Source of the DNA: Vespa crabro
Lineage: Eukaryota; Arthropoda; Insecta; Hymenoptera; Vespidae
DNA: 64,000 nucleotides
Assembly (NCBI RefSeq): GCF_910589235.1
Contig: NC_060956.1
Span: 15,714,499-15,778,498, forward strand
Reading direction: 5' to 3'
The stretch's first letter is position 1; every line of letters starts with the position of its first letter. The notes beneath the pieces were generated by a model that saw only the letters and a program-made list of their open reading frames with translations, was not told the origin of the DNA and searched no databases. The position numbers and the translations under genes are program-made. This document shows, in pieces, positions 13,986-27,165 of this stretch.

Positions 13986-14980
13986 GGAAAGAGAAGGAGT
14001 GCGGAGGATAAGTTTCTCGCAAGTTTCGAGGATAGAAATGCCGAAGGAACATACTGTGAAGTCGTGAACATGGAAGTGAAGTAGAGCGCGGTAATAAAGT
14101 AGAGTAGTTGCGTCGAAGTAGTTTCTATGCGAAGGATAGTAACAGTCGAGTACGAGGAACGAGGAAAAAAAAAAGAAAGAAAGAAAGAAAGAGAACGCAA
14201 AGAGTGAGTCGAGTCTATGAGTCATGAGTCTTATTACCAAGCTCCATACATTAAATTTGTATTTCATAATATCACTATATTTATGTTTTTTGATGCTTCT
14301 TAAAATTGTGTCGTTAAATTCATAAATTATCCCTTATGAAACTACGAAAAACATATGGTCGTATGAATTACGACCGTCGGAAAAGAAAAGACGTAGAATC
14401 TTCGATATCAGGGAAGAAAATCGATTTGTTTGAAGTGGATACATGGGAGGTAAACTCGAACGTAAAAACTCTATCTTGTTCGCTTCGACGAACGTAAACC
14501 TCCGGTAATCCATCTATAAAATGAAAACCAAAGAGAAAGAGGGAAAGAAGAAGAGAACACAAGAACGCGGAGACGACATGTTCTTGCGAGTACGGCCGAA
14601 CGAATCTCTTCTTCATGGTCAATAGTTGGCAAGCTCCTGCTCTTCTTTCTATTTTTAGGATTTCTCCACATTACGACTTTAGTTTCTTCTCTTTTCATCT
14701 CCGACGTTATTTCTTTCTCTTATCTAATATCAATGAAATTCTCTTTTTCTCTTATACACACGCACACATGTATACATTTATAGAAAATATATTTCTGATA
14801 CAGAAATCGATTATGAAAGGAGCAAGGAAAAGATTATAGCTTGACCGTGTGCATCGTAGCACCGTTGATTTTCAAGTGCTAATCGTTCCGTGAAAGACCA
14901 TCGAGTCCATGCGCGATCACGTCGATTATGTTTGGTTGGACGAGAATTTCTCGGGGGCACTCTCATCTTGTCTTCCCACC
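12705..14980. other. Non-coding DNA, no gene recognised
   Basis: Contains purine-rich DNA at 13.07-13.25 kb that yields a Lys/Glu-rich open frame on the plus strand and a Ser/Phe-rich one on the minus strand, a compositional effect. A GC-richer patch at 13.25-13.60 kb has no recognised domain. Confidence 0.4.
13960..13998. repeat. (GA)n microsatellite
   Basis: GA run passing into GGAAAGAG. Confidence 0.95.
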
Positions 14981-14981
14981 C

Positions 14982-14998
14982 CTCTCTCTCTTTCTCTC

Positions 14999-15049
<51 letters not shown>
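14982..15049. repeat. (CT)n microsatellite
   Basis: About 68 bp of CT with single TTT and GT interruptions. Confidence 0.95.
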
Positions 15050-15051
<2 letters not shown>

Positions 15052-15242
15052 AACTATGAGCCGTGCCGTAGGTAGAATCCGTGAGAGCTAATCCCTCGAC
15101 AAAAGGGCCATCGAGAGTATCGATCGCTTATTCCCTTTGACGTAGTCCGTGCTATCTCTTGAAAGCACACACGTCCACGATAAGAGCCGAAGTTTACTCA
15201 TACCAAGGCGAGCGTCGCTCGATCGTCGCTTACTCACACAAC

Positions 15243-15248
<6 letters not shown>

Positions 15249-15308
<60 letters not shown>
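15249..15308. repeat. (TA)n microsatellite
   Basis: About 60 bp of TA with one ATGTAT break; self-complementary. Confidence 0.95.
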
Positions 15309-15312
<4 letters not shown>

Positions 15313-15665
15313 GTTTAAGTCCGATGAGAGAAAAGTGATGACTATTTTAGATTGCCGAATTTTCAAATCTTGAAAATTAATAGGTAGACTTGCCACGCTT
15401 GATTCAATTTTTCTCTTTCTTCCTCTCTTTCTCTTACTTTCATTTTCAAATAGAAAATACAGAAAGAAAGAGGAAACAATAAAAATGAGCCTGCCGCAAA
15501 GATCATATAACTTGATGGCATAAATTAATACATAGCTGGAAATCTCTGCTCTCAGTCGGCACCGTCTCCACGAGCGCGTCTGACACAATTAGGCAGAGAT
15601 TAATTAAACCCATTTCACATCTCTGCGGACTCGTAAGGACTCTTACCCTTCCCATCCGTACTCCC

Positions 15666-15666
15666 T

Positions 15667-15697
<31 letters not shown>

Positions 15698-15740
15698 CTC
15701 TGTCTCTCTGTCTCTCTTTCTCTCTTTCTCTCTTTTCTCT
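15666..15740. repeat. (CT)n microsatellite, interrupted
   Basis: CT run with TTTCT and TGTCT variants. Confidence 0.9.
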
Positions 15741-15880
15741 TTTTTCTCTACGTTTCGTTTTCCTTTCGTTATCTGCCAAGCGAAAACTCGCGTGAGATAA
15801 GGAAATGTGCCGATTAATTTAATGTCAAATCTCGGATTTGGACATATACTTTAATACTTTGATAAAAATAAAAAAATCTC

Positions 15881-15884
<4 letters not shown>

Positions 15885-15914
<30 letters not shown>

Positions 15915-15931
15915 ATCTCTTTTTCTCTCTC
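15885..15931. repeat. (CT)n microsatellite
   Basis: CT run with a few TTAT and TTTT breaks. Confidence 0.9.
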
Positions 15932-18111
15932 CTTAGAGAGATCGTTCGATCAATTCAACGATTACAATTACACAGACGATATTTTCGTTGCAATGAACTC
16001 GTATCGATCGATTCTCCAAAAAGAGAATATCGTTACTGATGATATTCCGGTAACTTAGAAGCGGGAACTTCTTAATTAAACCATTATGCGTTATAGCGGC
16101 AGCTTTTATTGCCCAATGAGACCGAGGAGGAAACAGGAAGATGCGAGAGCGACGAGGTAGTCAACCTCTGGAAAGGAAAGAAGAAGTGTAACTCAGGTCT
16201 GCCTTCATCTCGTTCGACCCTACTCCCGAAGCATGTAAATTCGCGATAATAGCGGGGGATGCTTCAGCCCCTACCCTACCTTAACTCGCCCTTTATGAGT
16301 TAATAACTTGGGTTATCGAGAAATTCGCCTCCGTTGCTGGCGCTCTATCTGCTCTTTCGTTATATTCTCTTCTATATACATACACTGAGGCATTACTTAT
16401 AAGGATCTTCCTGACGGTCCTTTAGGTTTCTTAGGAAAAGCAGATGCGAATATGCGTTTTCTATACAACTCATTATACGAATCGTTTTGAGTTACTCGCG
16501 TTTATTAGTCCTGAATATTCTCAGAATACATATTGTTATAACGTTAAAGAGAGGAAGAAAATCTAATGAAATGGAAAAGAAAAAAGTAAAGTAAAGATCA
16601 AATTTAATGACGATAACTAGAGCTTCATCGTCGTCTAGCGATATTTATTGACACCGGCCAATAATATTAAATATCATAGTCTCATAAATACACAGCTAGT
16701 ATTACATCTCAAGGGCATCTCACGAATACACTCTCATCACTTCTTCTCATATTTTTAATATTCTCCTAGAAATACCTACGGTTGCCTAGTCATTATGATT
16801 ATTTCTTTCGTTTTTGTATCTTTGTCTTTTTTATTTATTTCTTTTTTTTTTTACGCCGACATTAACAGTAGCACAGGAATAAAATAGCATTGAAATTTCT
16901 CTAAACCATAGGAAAATATTTAGCGGAACGAATATTGGATATTACAGTGTTGTGAATGTTTCATCGCTACGGTTGCTCCAAGAGAATTGTTATTATATTT
17001 TATAAAAGATCTACAAGAATGCATTTTGGAGAATATTCTTTCTTTCTTTTTTTCGCTTCGCAGTAGGAAGATAGAGTCACATAAGTCGTAAACATAAGTC
17101 TTAATTCGACGTAAAGAAAGAGGGGAAAAAAGCTTATAACGTCATCTTTTTTTCTTTCTTTTTCTTTCTTTCTCATTCTGAATACAAGTTTGCGCAGTAA
17201 TTAAGTAAACTGATGTGCTTTGTTCCCTTACTTTTCCTTTTTTTTTGTCCTTTCTTTAACGGTAATCATTTTTAATTTTTAACAATTGTTACTCGTTCCT
17301 CGTGAAATGAAACGGTACAAAGGTTATTCTTGAACCTCACAATTAGAAAAACGCTTTGCAGAATTTATCAACCGTTATAAATTTTTTTTGCCAACAACGC
17401 GACACGATCTACGTGTACATTTAGCAATACATAGAATAGCTCATAGAACATGACATCCGAATCACGAACTATAGGATGGAACGCGTTCGGGTTTGCTAAT
17501 TATCCCTTTTCAATTTTGCCTCAAATATTGACCCGAGCTCTACGAGGCTCTTCCACTTCTCTCTCGCAGACTCCATGGTCGTAGATTTTGTTGACTTTAA
17601 TCGAAGCCGCGAAATCGAAAACCTCATCGATTTTCCCCGTTTTCTACAAATTATAATTACTATTTCCATCGTACTTGTAAAAACTGTTCGACGTTAAGAA
17701 CTCTAAACAATATAGTTGGTACTTTTCCTTTTTTCCTTTATACTATAGTATACTTATATATGTATATGTGTATATGTGCGCGCGTGTGTTTATATATGTA
17801 TATGTATATAATATATACACTTCCAACCTTTTATCCTCGTGTCACGACAATATCACGTTTCTTCTTTCGTTTCTTGTCACGTTATCCCAGATTTGAAAAT
17901 AGAGTCCCTTATTATAATTAACATCATTAGAGGAAAAGGTTTTGATTAACGTGTTCGACAGTTCACAGAAAGAGGTAGTCTATTAAAAATGAACATGGTA
18001 AATGTATGAATAAAAGGGAAACACTATAGTCTCTTTTGATAGAATATCCATCGATTGTGCTGATAACGGTGAAAAAACGTCAATTATTCAGACACGCTGA
18101 TCGCTGGCAAC

Positions 18112-18112
<1 letters not shown>
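15932..18112. other. Non-coding DNA, no gene recognised
   Basis: No open frame of note. A GC-richer piece lies at 16.07-16.35 kb, and 17.74-17.82 kb holds an alternating TA/TG/CG purine-pyrimidine run. Confidence 0.5.

Positions 18113-18148
<36 letters not shown>
18113..18148. repeat. (CT)n microsatellite
   Basis: CT run of about 35 bp. Confidence 0.95.
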
Positions 18149-18151
<3 letters not shown>

Positions 18152-18734
18152 CCTGTCTTTTTACCCTTCTCTTTGCTTCTGGGTTTCCTTCCTTTCTCGA
18201 CCATTATCTATCTCTCCACGATATCCGTGAGCCAACACGCGTAATTGTGCTCGCGTTTTTAAATGAGAAACATCGAATGTGACATACCGAACAATTCCGC
18301 TTGATTAAATCATGACGTATTTGAAATATTAGAAAAACGTGATGACAACAAAATATAGTTACCACCGTTTTATGAACAAAAGAAAAAAGTTTAATACTGA
18401 TCAGTTTATCCTTCATTCATATTCATTCTTTTACTTTTCCGCATTCTTTACCATTCATCTCTTATCATCGACTCTATTATCATTTTTTTTTCATTACATT
18501 TTATATTTGTCGAGTAATCGGCAAGATTGCCTTGCTGTGCAAATGGTTTCTATATAATATTCATATGATATACAACCATGTTGTAGAAATATGTATGAAC
18601 TAAAAACTATGTATGTATATCAGTATTCGTATCACGTAAAGAATATTTTTGTTTACAGTGATAAGAAGTTTTTCAAATATTTTACAAGAACGTTCTATCG
18701 AATATCTATATTCCCTTGACATACGTACATATAT

Positions 18735-18749
18735 ACATACATACATACA

Positions 18750-18780
<31 letters not shown>
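18735..18780. repeat. (CATA)n microsatellite
   Basis: About 11 CATA units, followed within 30 bp by the self-complementary ACGTACGTAC...ACGTACGT region. Confidence 0.95.
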
Positions 18781-18783
<3 letters not shown>

Positions 18784-18939
18784 CATTCATATAAACGTAC
18801 GTACTTACGTACGTATGCATATATGTTGGTAAGAGCAGAAGTGCACTCTTACCTGATACATATGTCTGTATATAGCTTAAAGCGTTACATGCATCTCGCG
18901 CCTTCGTCTACATGGATATATTCGCATATCATACGGACG

Positions 18940-19150
18940 TTTGTGTAAAGCTCGCTTTCTGGTAGCGCAAACCGGCTGTATTTCAAGCAGCCACGGTACT
19001 AACGATCTCTCCGCCAGTGTAATATGCCCCGAAGAGCTTCGATAAAAAGCAGAACTATCTCTGCTTGGCCTGCCCTCGATCATCGCTCGGGTTTTGCCAA
19101 CCCGATACCCGGATTTTCGTGTCCATTACCAGTCGCGAATGGAAAGTTAC
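18940..19150. other. GC-richer island in AT-rich DNA
   Basis: About 200 bp of balanced composition with AT-rich DNA on both sides, no convincing open frame and no splice-site pair. It could be a conserved regulatory segment; this is inference from composition only. Confidence 0.3.
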
Positions 19151-21569
19151 TAACTTGGATGCTTTTTCTATCGTCCTTTATCAATAAATACAGATAGATG
19201 AACGTAGAGCTTTTTTTTTTTAACGATCTTTAACAAAATCTTATAATGTGAATTTTTCTTTCTTATAGTTCTTTCGTAGACAAGTTCAAGTTTTTTAATA
19301 CATATCTTCTTTGAATTAATTATATCATAGGTATATTCGTTGTCTTTTTAAATTTATATCTTTCTGAACTTTATTAGAAGTATATTAAAAGAATATCATG
19401 TTTTACCAATCAAAGTTATATTCAAAAGTTATTCGATAAATAAATAAGCAATCGAAAGCAAAGGGAAAGCAAATATTGTAAAAAGTTGTTTGTTGATTAA
19501 AAAAATTTATTTTTTCGTTCACAATTCTGGGTACACATTGACGATCGATCCGACGCTGTACAACGACTCCGAAGTTAGCCACAAACTCAAAAGAGGAAAC
19601 AATTTGTCATTTCCGTATTGTCTCACTCTCAGAGAGAATTCCGTGAAGTCTTGTAGACAATATTGCGAGACGAAACTACTATCGGCAATTACCACGTTCA
19701 AAAGTTTCTTTCGTCGTATATCCCGAATGAATTTGCACATTGTTTCCTATTGGAGAGTTACGAAAACATCAAATTTTTCTTCCGCCAGTAATTAAAGTTA
19801 TCATAGTTTTTTTTTTCAATGGATAAATAAGAAAGAAAGAAATATCCGTTCCAATTCTAACAGAAGTATCTAGATTTCCTTCCGTATGTTCCGTGAAAGT
19901 AACGTTTTCGAGAGCTCCTACTCTTCCCATAAAATAGACGATGGTACTCGACACGAGCCATAAGATTTAACTTTAGAGTAGAGGCGAAAGGGCGGATATT
20001 TCTACTTGAATCTCGGTTCTTGTTACCTTTCCGAAAAGGAGAGTTAAAACAAAAGAAAAAAAAACGAAGTTTAAGCGAGTATGCTCAACGAATCTTATTG
20101 ACTGTGTACCAGAACTTCTATATAATACAATTTTCGTTGAATCATCGCGAATTCGGTCGAGCGTGTGGGAGAAATAGAGAAAAAAGAAAAAAAATATGAA
20201 AAATTTTTCGGTAAACTAACCGAGATATCGATTCCAAGTGAGATTACGATTTAGGTCATGAAATCATTTCATTTACACTACGATGGCACTCTAAAGGTTT
20301 AACGACGTTCATTTCCGCAACGACACTTTTCAGAGACTATATCATCTTCATAAAATCTGAGAAAGGGTTGCCTTTCTCGTAAGGGCTTAGTTTATTGTCC
20401 TGTCCGATACGATTTTCCTCGCTCAGCCGATACTATAAAATTGGTGTCGGAACGTTTGAAGCTTTGCACGCATATGCACATTTATATATGTATATTGTAT
20501 ACATATACCACATAGTACTTGTGTATGTACTAGCACAAGTTTGTCAACGCATACAACTTGTGTTTACACGATACGAGCTTTTATTCCAGCGTGGGTTGCG
20601 TCTTAAAGCAAAATAGTCGTTGGAATTGAACGGAATCTACGATGTTTGTCATCGTATAGAGCACGCGCGTTTCGGGTATGTGACGTTTCTACGCACACAC
20701 GGAGAATAGCTTCTACGTGTGTGATCGCAAGCTCGTTCGAGTGTCAGATTGCGTACGGAAGCAGAAACGATTCGAGACATGTTTCATCATACTATTCCAA
20801 AGGAAAATTTTACTTTGATCTACAAAAGTAAATGCGAATTGATATCTCGCTTATTTTCTACTATATTTGCTACTTCATTGCTCATTACACAGATTTTAAT
20901 ACTTATGCAGTTTAGTTTGTCGAAACGTATAAAATAATAGAAATTGAATATATGTTGTAATTACTACAGAGTAGTGGATTTTACAATTTGCATGATTATA
21001 ATTTACGTGAGTTGGTAATAAGGAATTTGTCAATTTATATACATATTATTAAATTAGTTTTCATTTCGGTTATAATTTCGTATTGTAACAAAAGATTAAT
21101 TTCCGTGTTAACATATTTTCGACGCGATATAACTTTTGCTCCAAAACGTTTTGCGATAATTTAATTAATTTTTAAGATATTCGATTGAGTTATTTAGATT
21201 GAGAGGCTTAATATCTTTCCGATTACATGAAACGTGGAATTAAATTAAATGATTTCAACGTATATACTATTTTATGATTAAAAATTGTTAAAATAGATTA
21301 TCTCCTCTGAAAAAAAAAAAATATTTTTCTCCCCGGAATACACTTTCTGGATGGAGAGATTGCGAATCCTACGTCTTTTTCCTCTCTCCCTATACGCTCC
21401 TTCTTTTCCTCCTTCCTTGTTTACGTATCATTTTCATTACTCGGTCGTTTAGATTAAACTGCAAGGCCCTTTTACGGTCTCTCTTCAACAAAGTAAAGAC
21501 CACATTCACGCATAAAGCTCCTCTAGTAGCTCCGCCTCTACCATTGCCTGGGGAGAGTATGAGAGAGGC
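19151..21569. other. Non-coding DNA, no gene recognised
   Basis: AT-rich. Open frames at 19490-19795 (plus) and 19740-19519 (minus) overlap and have no recognisable domain. Confidence 0.5.
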
Positions 21570-21570
21570 C

Positions 21571-21601
<31 letters not shown>

Positions 21602-21990
21602 CGGGAGGGAGGAGGAGAGAGAGAGAAAGAGAAAGAGGAAAAGAGAGAGCGGAAGCTTTGAATTTTTAACTTCTGCTCGGTATACCGTGACGGGAAACTC
21701 GATTTGGCCGGAACACTGGTAGTCCTTAGCGGTTAAGCTCACAAACCCGTAGAAAAGTACCGAAAATAAAATGATTCGTGATCTCCCGCGAATGGACGAA
21801 AGTAAAAAGAAGAGAAACGAGAGAGAAAAAAAAAAGAAAATGAGGAACAATAAAAAAGGAGCAAGAAAAGACAGAGAAAGAAAAAGAGAAAAAGGGAGAG
21901 AGGAAGAGATAGAGATAGAAAGAGAGAGAGAGAGAGAGAGGGAGAGGGAGAGAAAGAGAGAGAAAGAGGAAGAGAGAGAAAGGAGAGGAA
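21570..21990. repeat. Purine-rich region with (GA)n tracts
   Basis: GA tracts at 21570-21649 and 21890-21990 with purine-rich DNA at 21.78-21.89 kb. It generates long meaningless open frames on both strands (Lys/Arg/Glu-rich on plus, Ser/Leu/Phe-rich on minus). Confidence 0.9.
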
Positions 21991-23144
21991 AGAACATTGT
22001 CGGTATAAAGTTCCGTTCGAAAAAAAGCTAGGGAAGTGGAAAAGTCGAGGGAAAATTTAATCGGTCTCTGTTTATTCGGCGGGAATCGCGGAAAACGTTC
22101 GCGCGCGTGTTCTTCCGTTAACACTAGAATTCGCATTCGCGCTGAAAAAAAGCATCGCCTTGATACGGCGGTTATTAAAATTCCTCCCGCTGTTGCCACG
22201 GAACGAAATTGCGGGTCTCCGGTGTAATCCCATAAAAAGTTGTTAATATTGCAAGAGTGAGGAAAATGACCGTACCGCAAAATACAATTATTCATTAGCG
22301 AGTTCCATTTTCCGTCTCTCCTCCCTCTTCACTGGGCAACAACGAGAACGCTTTTCAAATAAAGCGCTCGGCGCTTCGCAATTGCATTTTAAAGCAGCGC
22401 GCACGGTAGGTAGGTATATAATTAATGAAATTTGTCGATTCTTTCGTCGAGAAATAGTCAACTAGAGCGTTCATGTAAAAATGGGAATGAATTCTCGCAC
22501 GGATGCATATACACACAGAGAGATAGAGTGAGAGGAGGAACGAACCTTCTGCATCGGCGATCGATTTTGGCTTCTGGGTCGGCCGCATTGGCATAGCCAA
22601 TGCAGAAGACAATTGTCCATCAGTGATCAAATTTAACGATAATACCAGATAATTAGATTCATCCTCTAATTTCCGTTACCAATCAAGGTATTATCAGCGG
22701 CTGGCAATTATCGACTAAAATTACCTATTCTCTACGAATATCTCCACCTTTGTTTCAACCCTTATCGTCACGTAACTTTATCTTTCTAAGTGTCTACGCG
22801 TTTCCGCTATCTCATTTATAGTATCGTCCATATAATATCAACTCTTTCTCTCTTGCAACAGTGAGATCGGCGGGTAAAAATATTTGAATCTGTCTTCCAT
22901 GTAAATCAATCATTCGGAGCTCTTGTTCTACCACCTCGTAAAAAATTCGTCATACACATTCGTGTATGAACGACGAGTCATCAGTAGTAATTATTTTCGT
23001 ATGCTATTTATTTTTATCATATAACAGACGATGCATTTTTGCGTTTCCAATATCTTTGTCACCTGCGACTGAATACGTTCGAGCTGGTGAAAAATGGTTG
23101 TCGAGACTCTTTTAAAAGGTTCCTAGAAGAACCGGATAATTAAG

Positions 23145-23164
23145 ACTGTCTGTCTGTCTGTCTA

Positions 23165-23196
<32 letters not shown>
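23145..23196. repeat. (CTGT)n microsatellite
   Basis: About 12 tetranucleotide units with one CTAT variant. Confidence 0.95.
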
Positions 23197-23199
<3 letters not shown>

Positions 23200-25972
23200 T
23201 TTTACTTCATTTTAGATTACAAGAACGTAGATATCATTCTATTGGTTTTTCTCTAGAAACTCTATAGAAAGACGAATCTTTCGAGTCGCCGCTTCTCACA
23301 AATGTCAATGAACTTTGAAGTCTGATCGATCGTAGGTATCTAGGAACTCATTAACGATAGCCAATCGCGAGTCGTCGCGTAGAAACATTTATATCCACGT
23401 TCATTTTCATTTATATTCACATTCAATGATACTCTTATAAACATTTAAAAACTATATTAAAAATTGTATATATGTAGAATCAAAAGAAGAATGAGATAGA
23501 GATTGGGAATAAGAAAAAAAAATAGAGAAAAGGCTTAAAGGTTTAATTGGTGGGGAAGGGGCAAAGAAGAGGATACGAAACGTGAATGCAATCGCGACGA
23601 GGTCACATGACAACCTCAACTTGGTTAAGTACCTATACTTTATTAAGCATGCCGTCTGCACGTTGCGCCATCCACTTACGTGCTAAATGGAATTACAAAT
23701 GTATCTCCCGAAAACCATGCTAACGCATCCTATCCACGACACTGCTCCGGAATGTGTTCTATCCCATGACGCTTGCGACCTCTTCTAAATACGCCGATTA
23801 CCAGCTGTGCCTCTATAGATTCAGTTGAGCTCTTTTTTCTCAGGATCTTAAACTGTCTTTCTTGCTAGATAATCCTTAGATTATAATTCTCGATAAGTGT
23901 CTTTGAATTGTAACTCGAATTCAATCTAAACTATATATTTGTACATTGTATACAAATTAGTTGATTCTCAAAATAGATAATATTGGATTTGAATTAAGAA
24001 TACTTCTAATATTTGCATAATCTTAGAAAAGTTGCCTATTTACTTTTGAGAATAAGGCAATTTAGAAATTTTGTCGCAATCTATTTCGAACGAATCATTG
24101 ATTTTCAATGTGGATCTCGACTTTAAATTGGTAAATGGCGAGCATCAAACACAGGCACGTTTGATTTATTAAATTGCTACAGGGATGTTGCTTCCGCGAA
24201 AAGAGATATTTATTAATGGATGAATCGGGACAAACAGCAGCTTCATCTTCAGAAGAATCGTTCTTATCGAAACATTACTCGTCGTCGATACAATTATTAA
24301 ACGTTTGACGTTACAACGTATTTTCTATATGGCATCGATATTTCTGCCAGCCGTATTACCGCCATAGATATACACAGACTTTCGGTAAATAAGGCCGAGT
24401 TTTGTTGAAGATGATGAAAGGCGACTTGTTTACTCGTCGCCGTTGCTGCGTCGTGTGCTTCCGAATCGGTTGAAAGAACTTTCGATGACTAGAACGCTTT
24501 CGAAAGTTTCGTTACTCGAGACAGTTTCGGAACGTCGATTTTCTTCGAACGAAAGAGAACCCTTTTTTTCTCTTTCTTTTTTCTTTTTTCCCTATTTTTC
24601 TTTTTTTTTTTTTTTGACAAAACTTATTTGAACGGTTTGTAGCTTCTGAAAAGTTATCTTTCGGCTTTTACTTTGTATACGAAAATATTGACGATTCCAA
24701 ATATACAATTCCAGAAATACTTACTGTCAGTTACGAAAACGAGACGATACGTCCTGGTGCAAAGATTGATGTTTAAAAAAAAAGATGGAGAAAGAAAACG
24801 CATCCTTCTCGAAAGATCGAAAAGATCCTGTTCTTTGTACGAGAGAAGTAGCAAAAGCGGCAGCAGGGGTTTATGTAGCTTACAATAATTAATTAGCCAT
24901 GGCAGGAAAATAAGGATAGAGAGGGTAATGGTTCGTGGGTGGAAAGCGAGGCGGAAAGAAGGATGGTCGCAGGTGTTACTCGCGTTAGAAACGATTTCGC
25001 GAAACGAACTGGCGAACAGCGTTCCTCCTCTCTTCTCGTCGAGAATAACGCGTCAAGCATGAAGACGGTTTTTCAAGCGTAAACGAGTTTGACGGGAATA
25101 CGATTTCCGGCCGTGCGGCTTTCTGCTGTACTTACACAGTTATATGATGGATCGATCATTATTCTTCGTGAAAGGAAAAAAAGAAAGATTTACCAGAATT
25201 TTAAGCTATTACTTTGGACGATATTATTCGAAAAGTTTAAAATGCGATGCCACAAACCGGCAGCGAATAAAAATGATCAAGAAGCTTTTCCATCGGCTGG
25301 CCAATAAAATAACGCGTAATGATTTACGATAGGAGGCGGGTTTCGACGCACAATAAATGTGATTTATCGACGTGTTCTGTGATTTATGATCGGTCGGCAA
25401 TTTCGGCCAATCGATAGGATATATACAATCGTATACTTTTTAATATTTCTCGCGGCTCCGAACGTAAACGTAATCGGAAAAGGTACTGTAACGAAGGATC
25501 CTCCGGAGATTTCCTGGTAGATTAAGAAGGAGAGACGAGAGACGGGTCGAGAGTTTTCTGATCGATGTGGACGACTGGCCAATCGGTCATTAAGTATATC
25601 CTCGAGAAAAGTGCAAAAAACGCGTGCTACGACGATCAATCTTCCATAAGTCGAAGGATCGAAGAAGATCGGCCGCTTCGTTTCGTGTGACGCAAAGAAA
25701 ACGACGCGATAGCGTAGCGAGACTGGATCCATCAGTGGATCTATCGCCGAATCTCGAAGCTCGAATGATAGTAAAGAAAGAAAGAGAGAGAAATAACCGA
25801 GGAGATATTCAAGGATAGCCGAGTTCTCGTTGAAGAAGACGAGTTTTTCGAGACGTAAGAACGAAGCAATGCGAAAACCTGTCTGATTTCTCTCATGTGA
25901 TTCGATTCAGTCGCTCGATATATCTCGATCTTTTCAGGAACATTTGTCTAAGAATCTTCTCCGTGATTTTAG
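23200..25972. other. Region upstream of zinc-finger exon A; no upstream exon identified
   Basis: Because exon A begins inside a codon, an earlier coding exon must exist. I could not assign one here. The piece from 24.89 to 25.87 kb is GC-richer and carries several open frames (plus 25624-25818, minus 25732-25364), none with a recognised domain or a clear donor. It could be transcribed 5' sequence, a regulatory region or plain intron. Confidence 0.3.
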
Positions 25973-26082
25973 GTAGCAGCGAGGAGTCGAAAGCGGGCGC
26001 TGGTGATCCGGGAAAGCGAGGAGTGAAGAGATCAAGGTCGAAGGCTTCTTCGCCAGTCAGGCAGGGACCACAGCAATGTCAA
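25973..26082 (+). CDS. Internal exon A of a C2H2 zinc-finger gene (basic linker plus first Cys of finger 1)
   Basis: A 110-bp exon between a pyrimidine-rich acceptor ending TTTTAG and a donor GTAAGAAT. The first two bases complete a codon begun upstream, so at least one earlier exon exists. It encodes about 36 residues beginning SSEESKAG, then a Lys/Arg/Ser-rich stretch (GKRGVKRSRSKASSP) resembling a nuclear localisation signal, and ends in QCQ. That Cys is the first zinc ligand of finger 1; the second lies in the next exon, so the intron cuts between the two cysteines in phase 0. The 26083 junction is well supported because joining it to 33527 restores a perfect C-x2-C-x12-H-x3-H finger. An alternative acceptor at 25937 (TTTTCAG) would add about 12 mostly hydrophobic residues in the same frame and is less likely. 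Basic serine-rich sequence just before the fingers is also my recollection of ZNF541-type proteins. Confidence 0.85.
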
Positions 26083-26306
26083 GTAAGAATCATTTCAATT
26101 TTTTTCATACAAATGATATAGAAAACATCGTTTTGTTTATTATCTCTCCATTTTCTAGTTATGTAGTAAATAGGAATCAATTATAGGACGATCGAATATT
26201 CAAGGTAATCGAATTTGATCGAGTCAATCGATTTGTGCCACACATTACATGAGAACGCAACATGCGAGTTAAGTCGTATTACGTCGCCGCAAATTTATGC
26301 TAACCC

Positions 26307-26310
<4 letters not shown>

Positions 26311-26372
<62 letters not shown>
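26311..26372. repeat. (CT)n microsatellite in intron A-B
   Basis: Pure CT run of about 62 bp, 228 bp after the exon A donor. Confidence 0.95.
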
Positions 26373-26373
<1 letters not shown>

Positions 26374-26587
26374 TCCATGAAGCGGTCAAACGAATCGAAA
26401 TTGTAGCATCGAAATCGAGCACTAACGATGCTGACCCACTTTCGATTCGCAACGGCACATTCGTTTCCAAAAACGACCGCAAGAAAGCTATGCGTTTGGC
26501 AATGCTGTGCAGGACGATGAAATTTCATGCATGCTCGTTTTCTTCTTGCAAATATTGCTCCGGTCGACGTTTTGATACGTAATAAAG

Positions 26588-26612
26588 AAGAGAGAGAGAG
26601 AGAGAGAGAAAA

Positions 26613-26651
<39 letters not shown>
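26588..26651. repeat. (GA)n microsatellite in intron A-B
   Basis: About 64 bp of GA with two AAAG breaks; complementary to the CT tracts on either side in the same transcript. Confidence 0.95.
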
Positions 26652-26926
26652 CGTTTTCTCATCTTTATCGATCAAATCTATATGAATTAACGAAACGATA
26701 GTCGCACAAAATTCGAACGGTAGACGCGTAAAAATATTATTGCCAGTAATTTCTCGAGGACATAAAGTGAATTTTACAAACGTCATGTGCAGACAGGTTG
26801 AGAGTTCAAGGCGACAACTGGCCCGAAGATGAATCGTAAAATCAATTCGATTAGTTCGATACGATTCGCATGGAAATTCGTTTGAAATGGCAAAACGTTC
26901 TACGATCTCTTGCCTCTCTCGACAAG

Positions 26927-26927
<1 letters not shown>

Positions 26928-26992
<65 letters not shown>
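26928..26992. repeat. (CT)n microsatellite in intron A-B
   Basis: About 64 bp of CT with one TTT and one CCC break. Confidence 0.95.
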
Positions 26993-26994
<2 letters not shown>

Positions 26995-27132
26995 CTCACT
27001 CGTCTTTACATTTCCAGCAATATTTGCATATCTAAATTCGACAAAGTTGAGGAGAAGGCGCATTGCACGACATGGCATGGCACAGCACGGCACGCGCTTG
27101 CAATACACGCTCGTGACCCACTTCAAGGTGAA

Positions 27133-27165
27133 ACGACGTCGACGTTAAAGCGTCGTCGACGTCGT
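27133..27165. repeat. 12-bp inverted repeat, CpG-rich
   Basis: ACGACGTCGACG at 27133-27144 and its exact complement CGTCGACGTCGT at 27154-27165, separated by 9 bp. It sits in a GC-richer intronic patch (27.05-27.40 kb). Confidence 0.85.

Noticed and set aside
15088..15588. 166-codon minus-strand open frame
   Set aside because: It depends on the TA repeat at 15249-15308 (alternating Ile/Tyr) and lacks domains.
18735..18780. CRISPR-like regular repeat
   Set aside because: A tetranucleotide microsatellite without spacers, in a eukaryotic sequence.
18877..19083. 68-codon minus-strand frame in the GC-richer island
   Set aside because: No domain and no splice evidence; listed only as a compositional island.
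21726..22295. 189-codon and 163-codon minus-strand open frames
   Set aside because: They consist mostly of Ser/Leu/Phe from purine-rich plus-strand DNA; a composition effect.
26295..26999. 234-codon minus-strand open frame
   Set aside because: It runs through three GA/CT tracts that lack stops in this frame; the remainder has no domain, and it is antisense within the intron of the zinc-finger gene.
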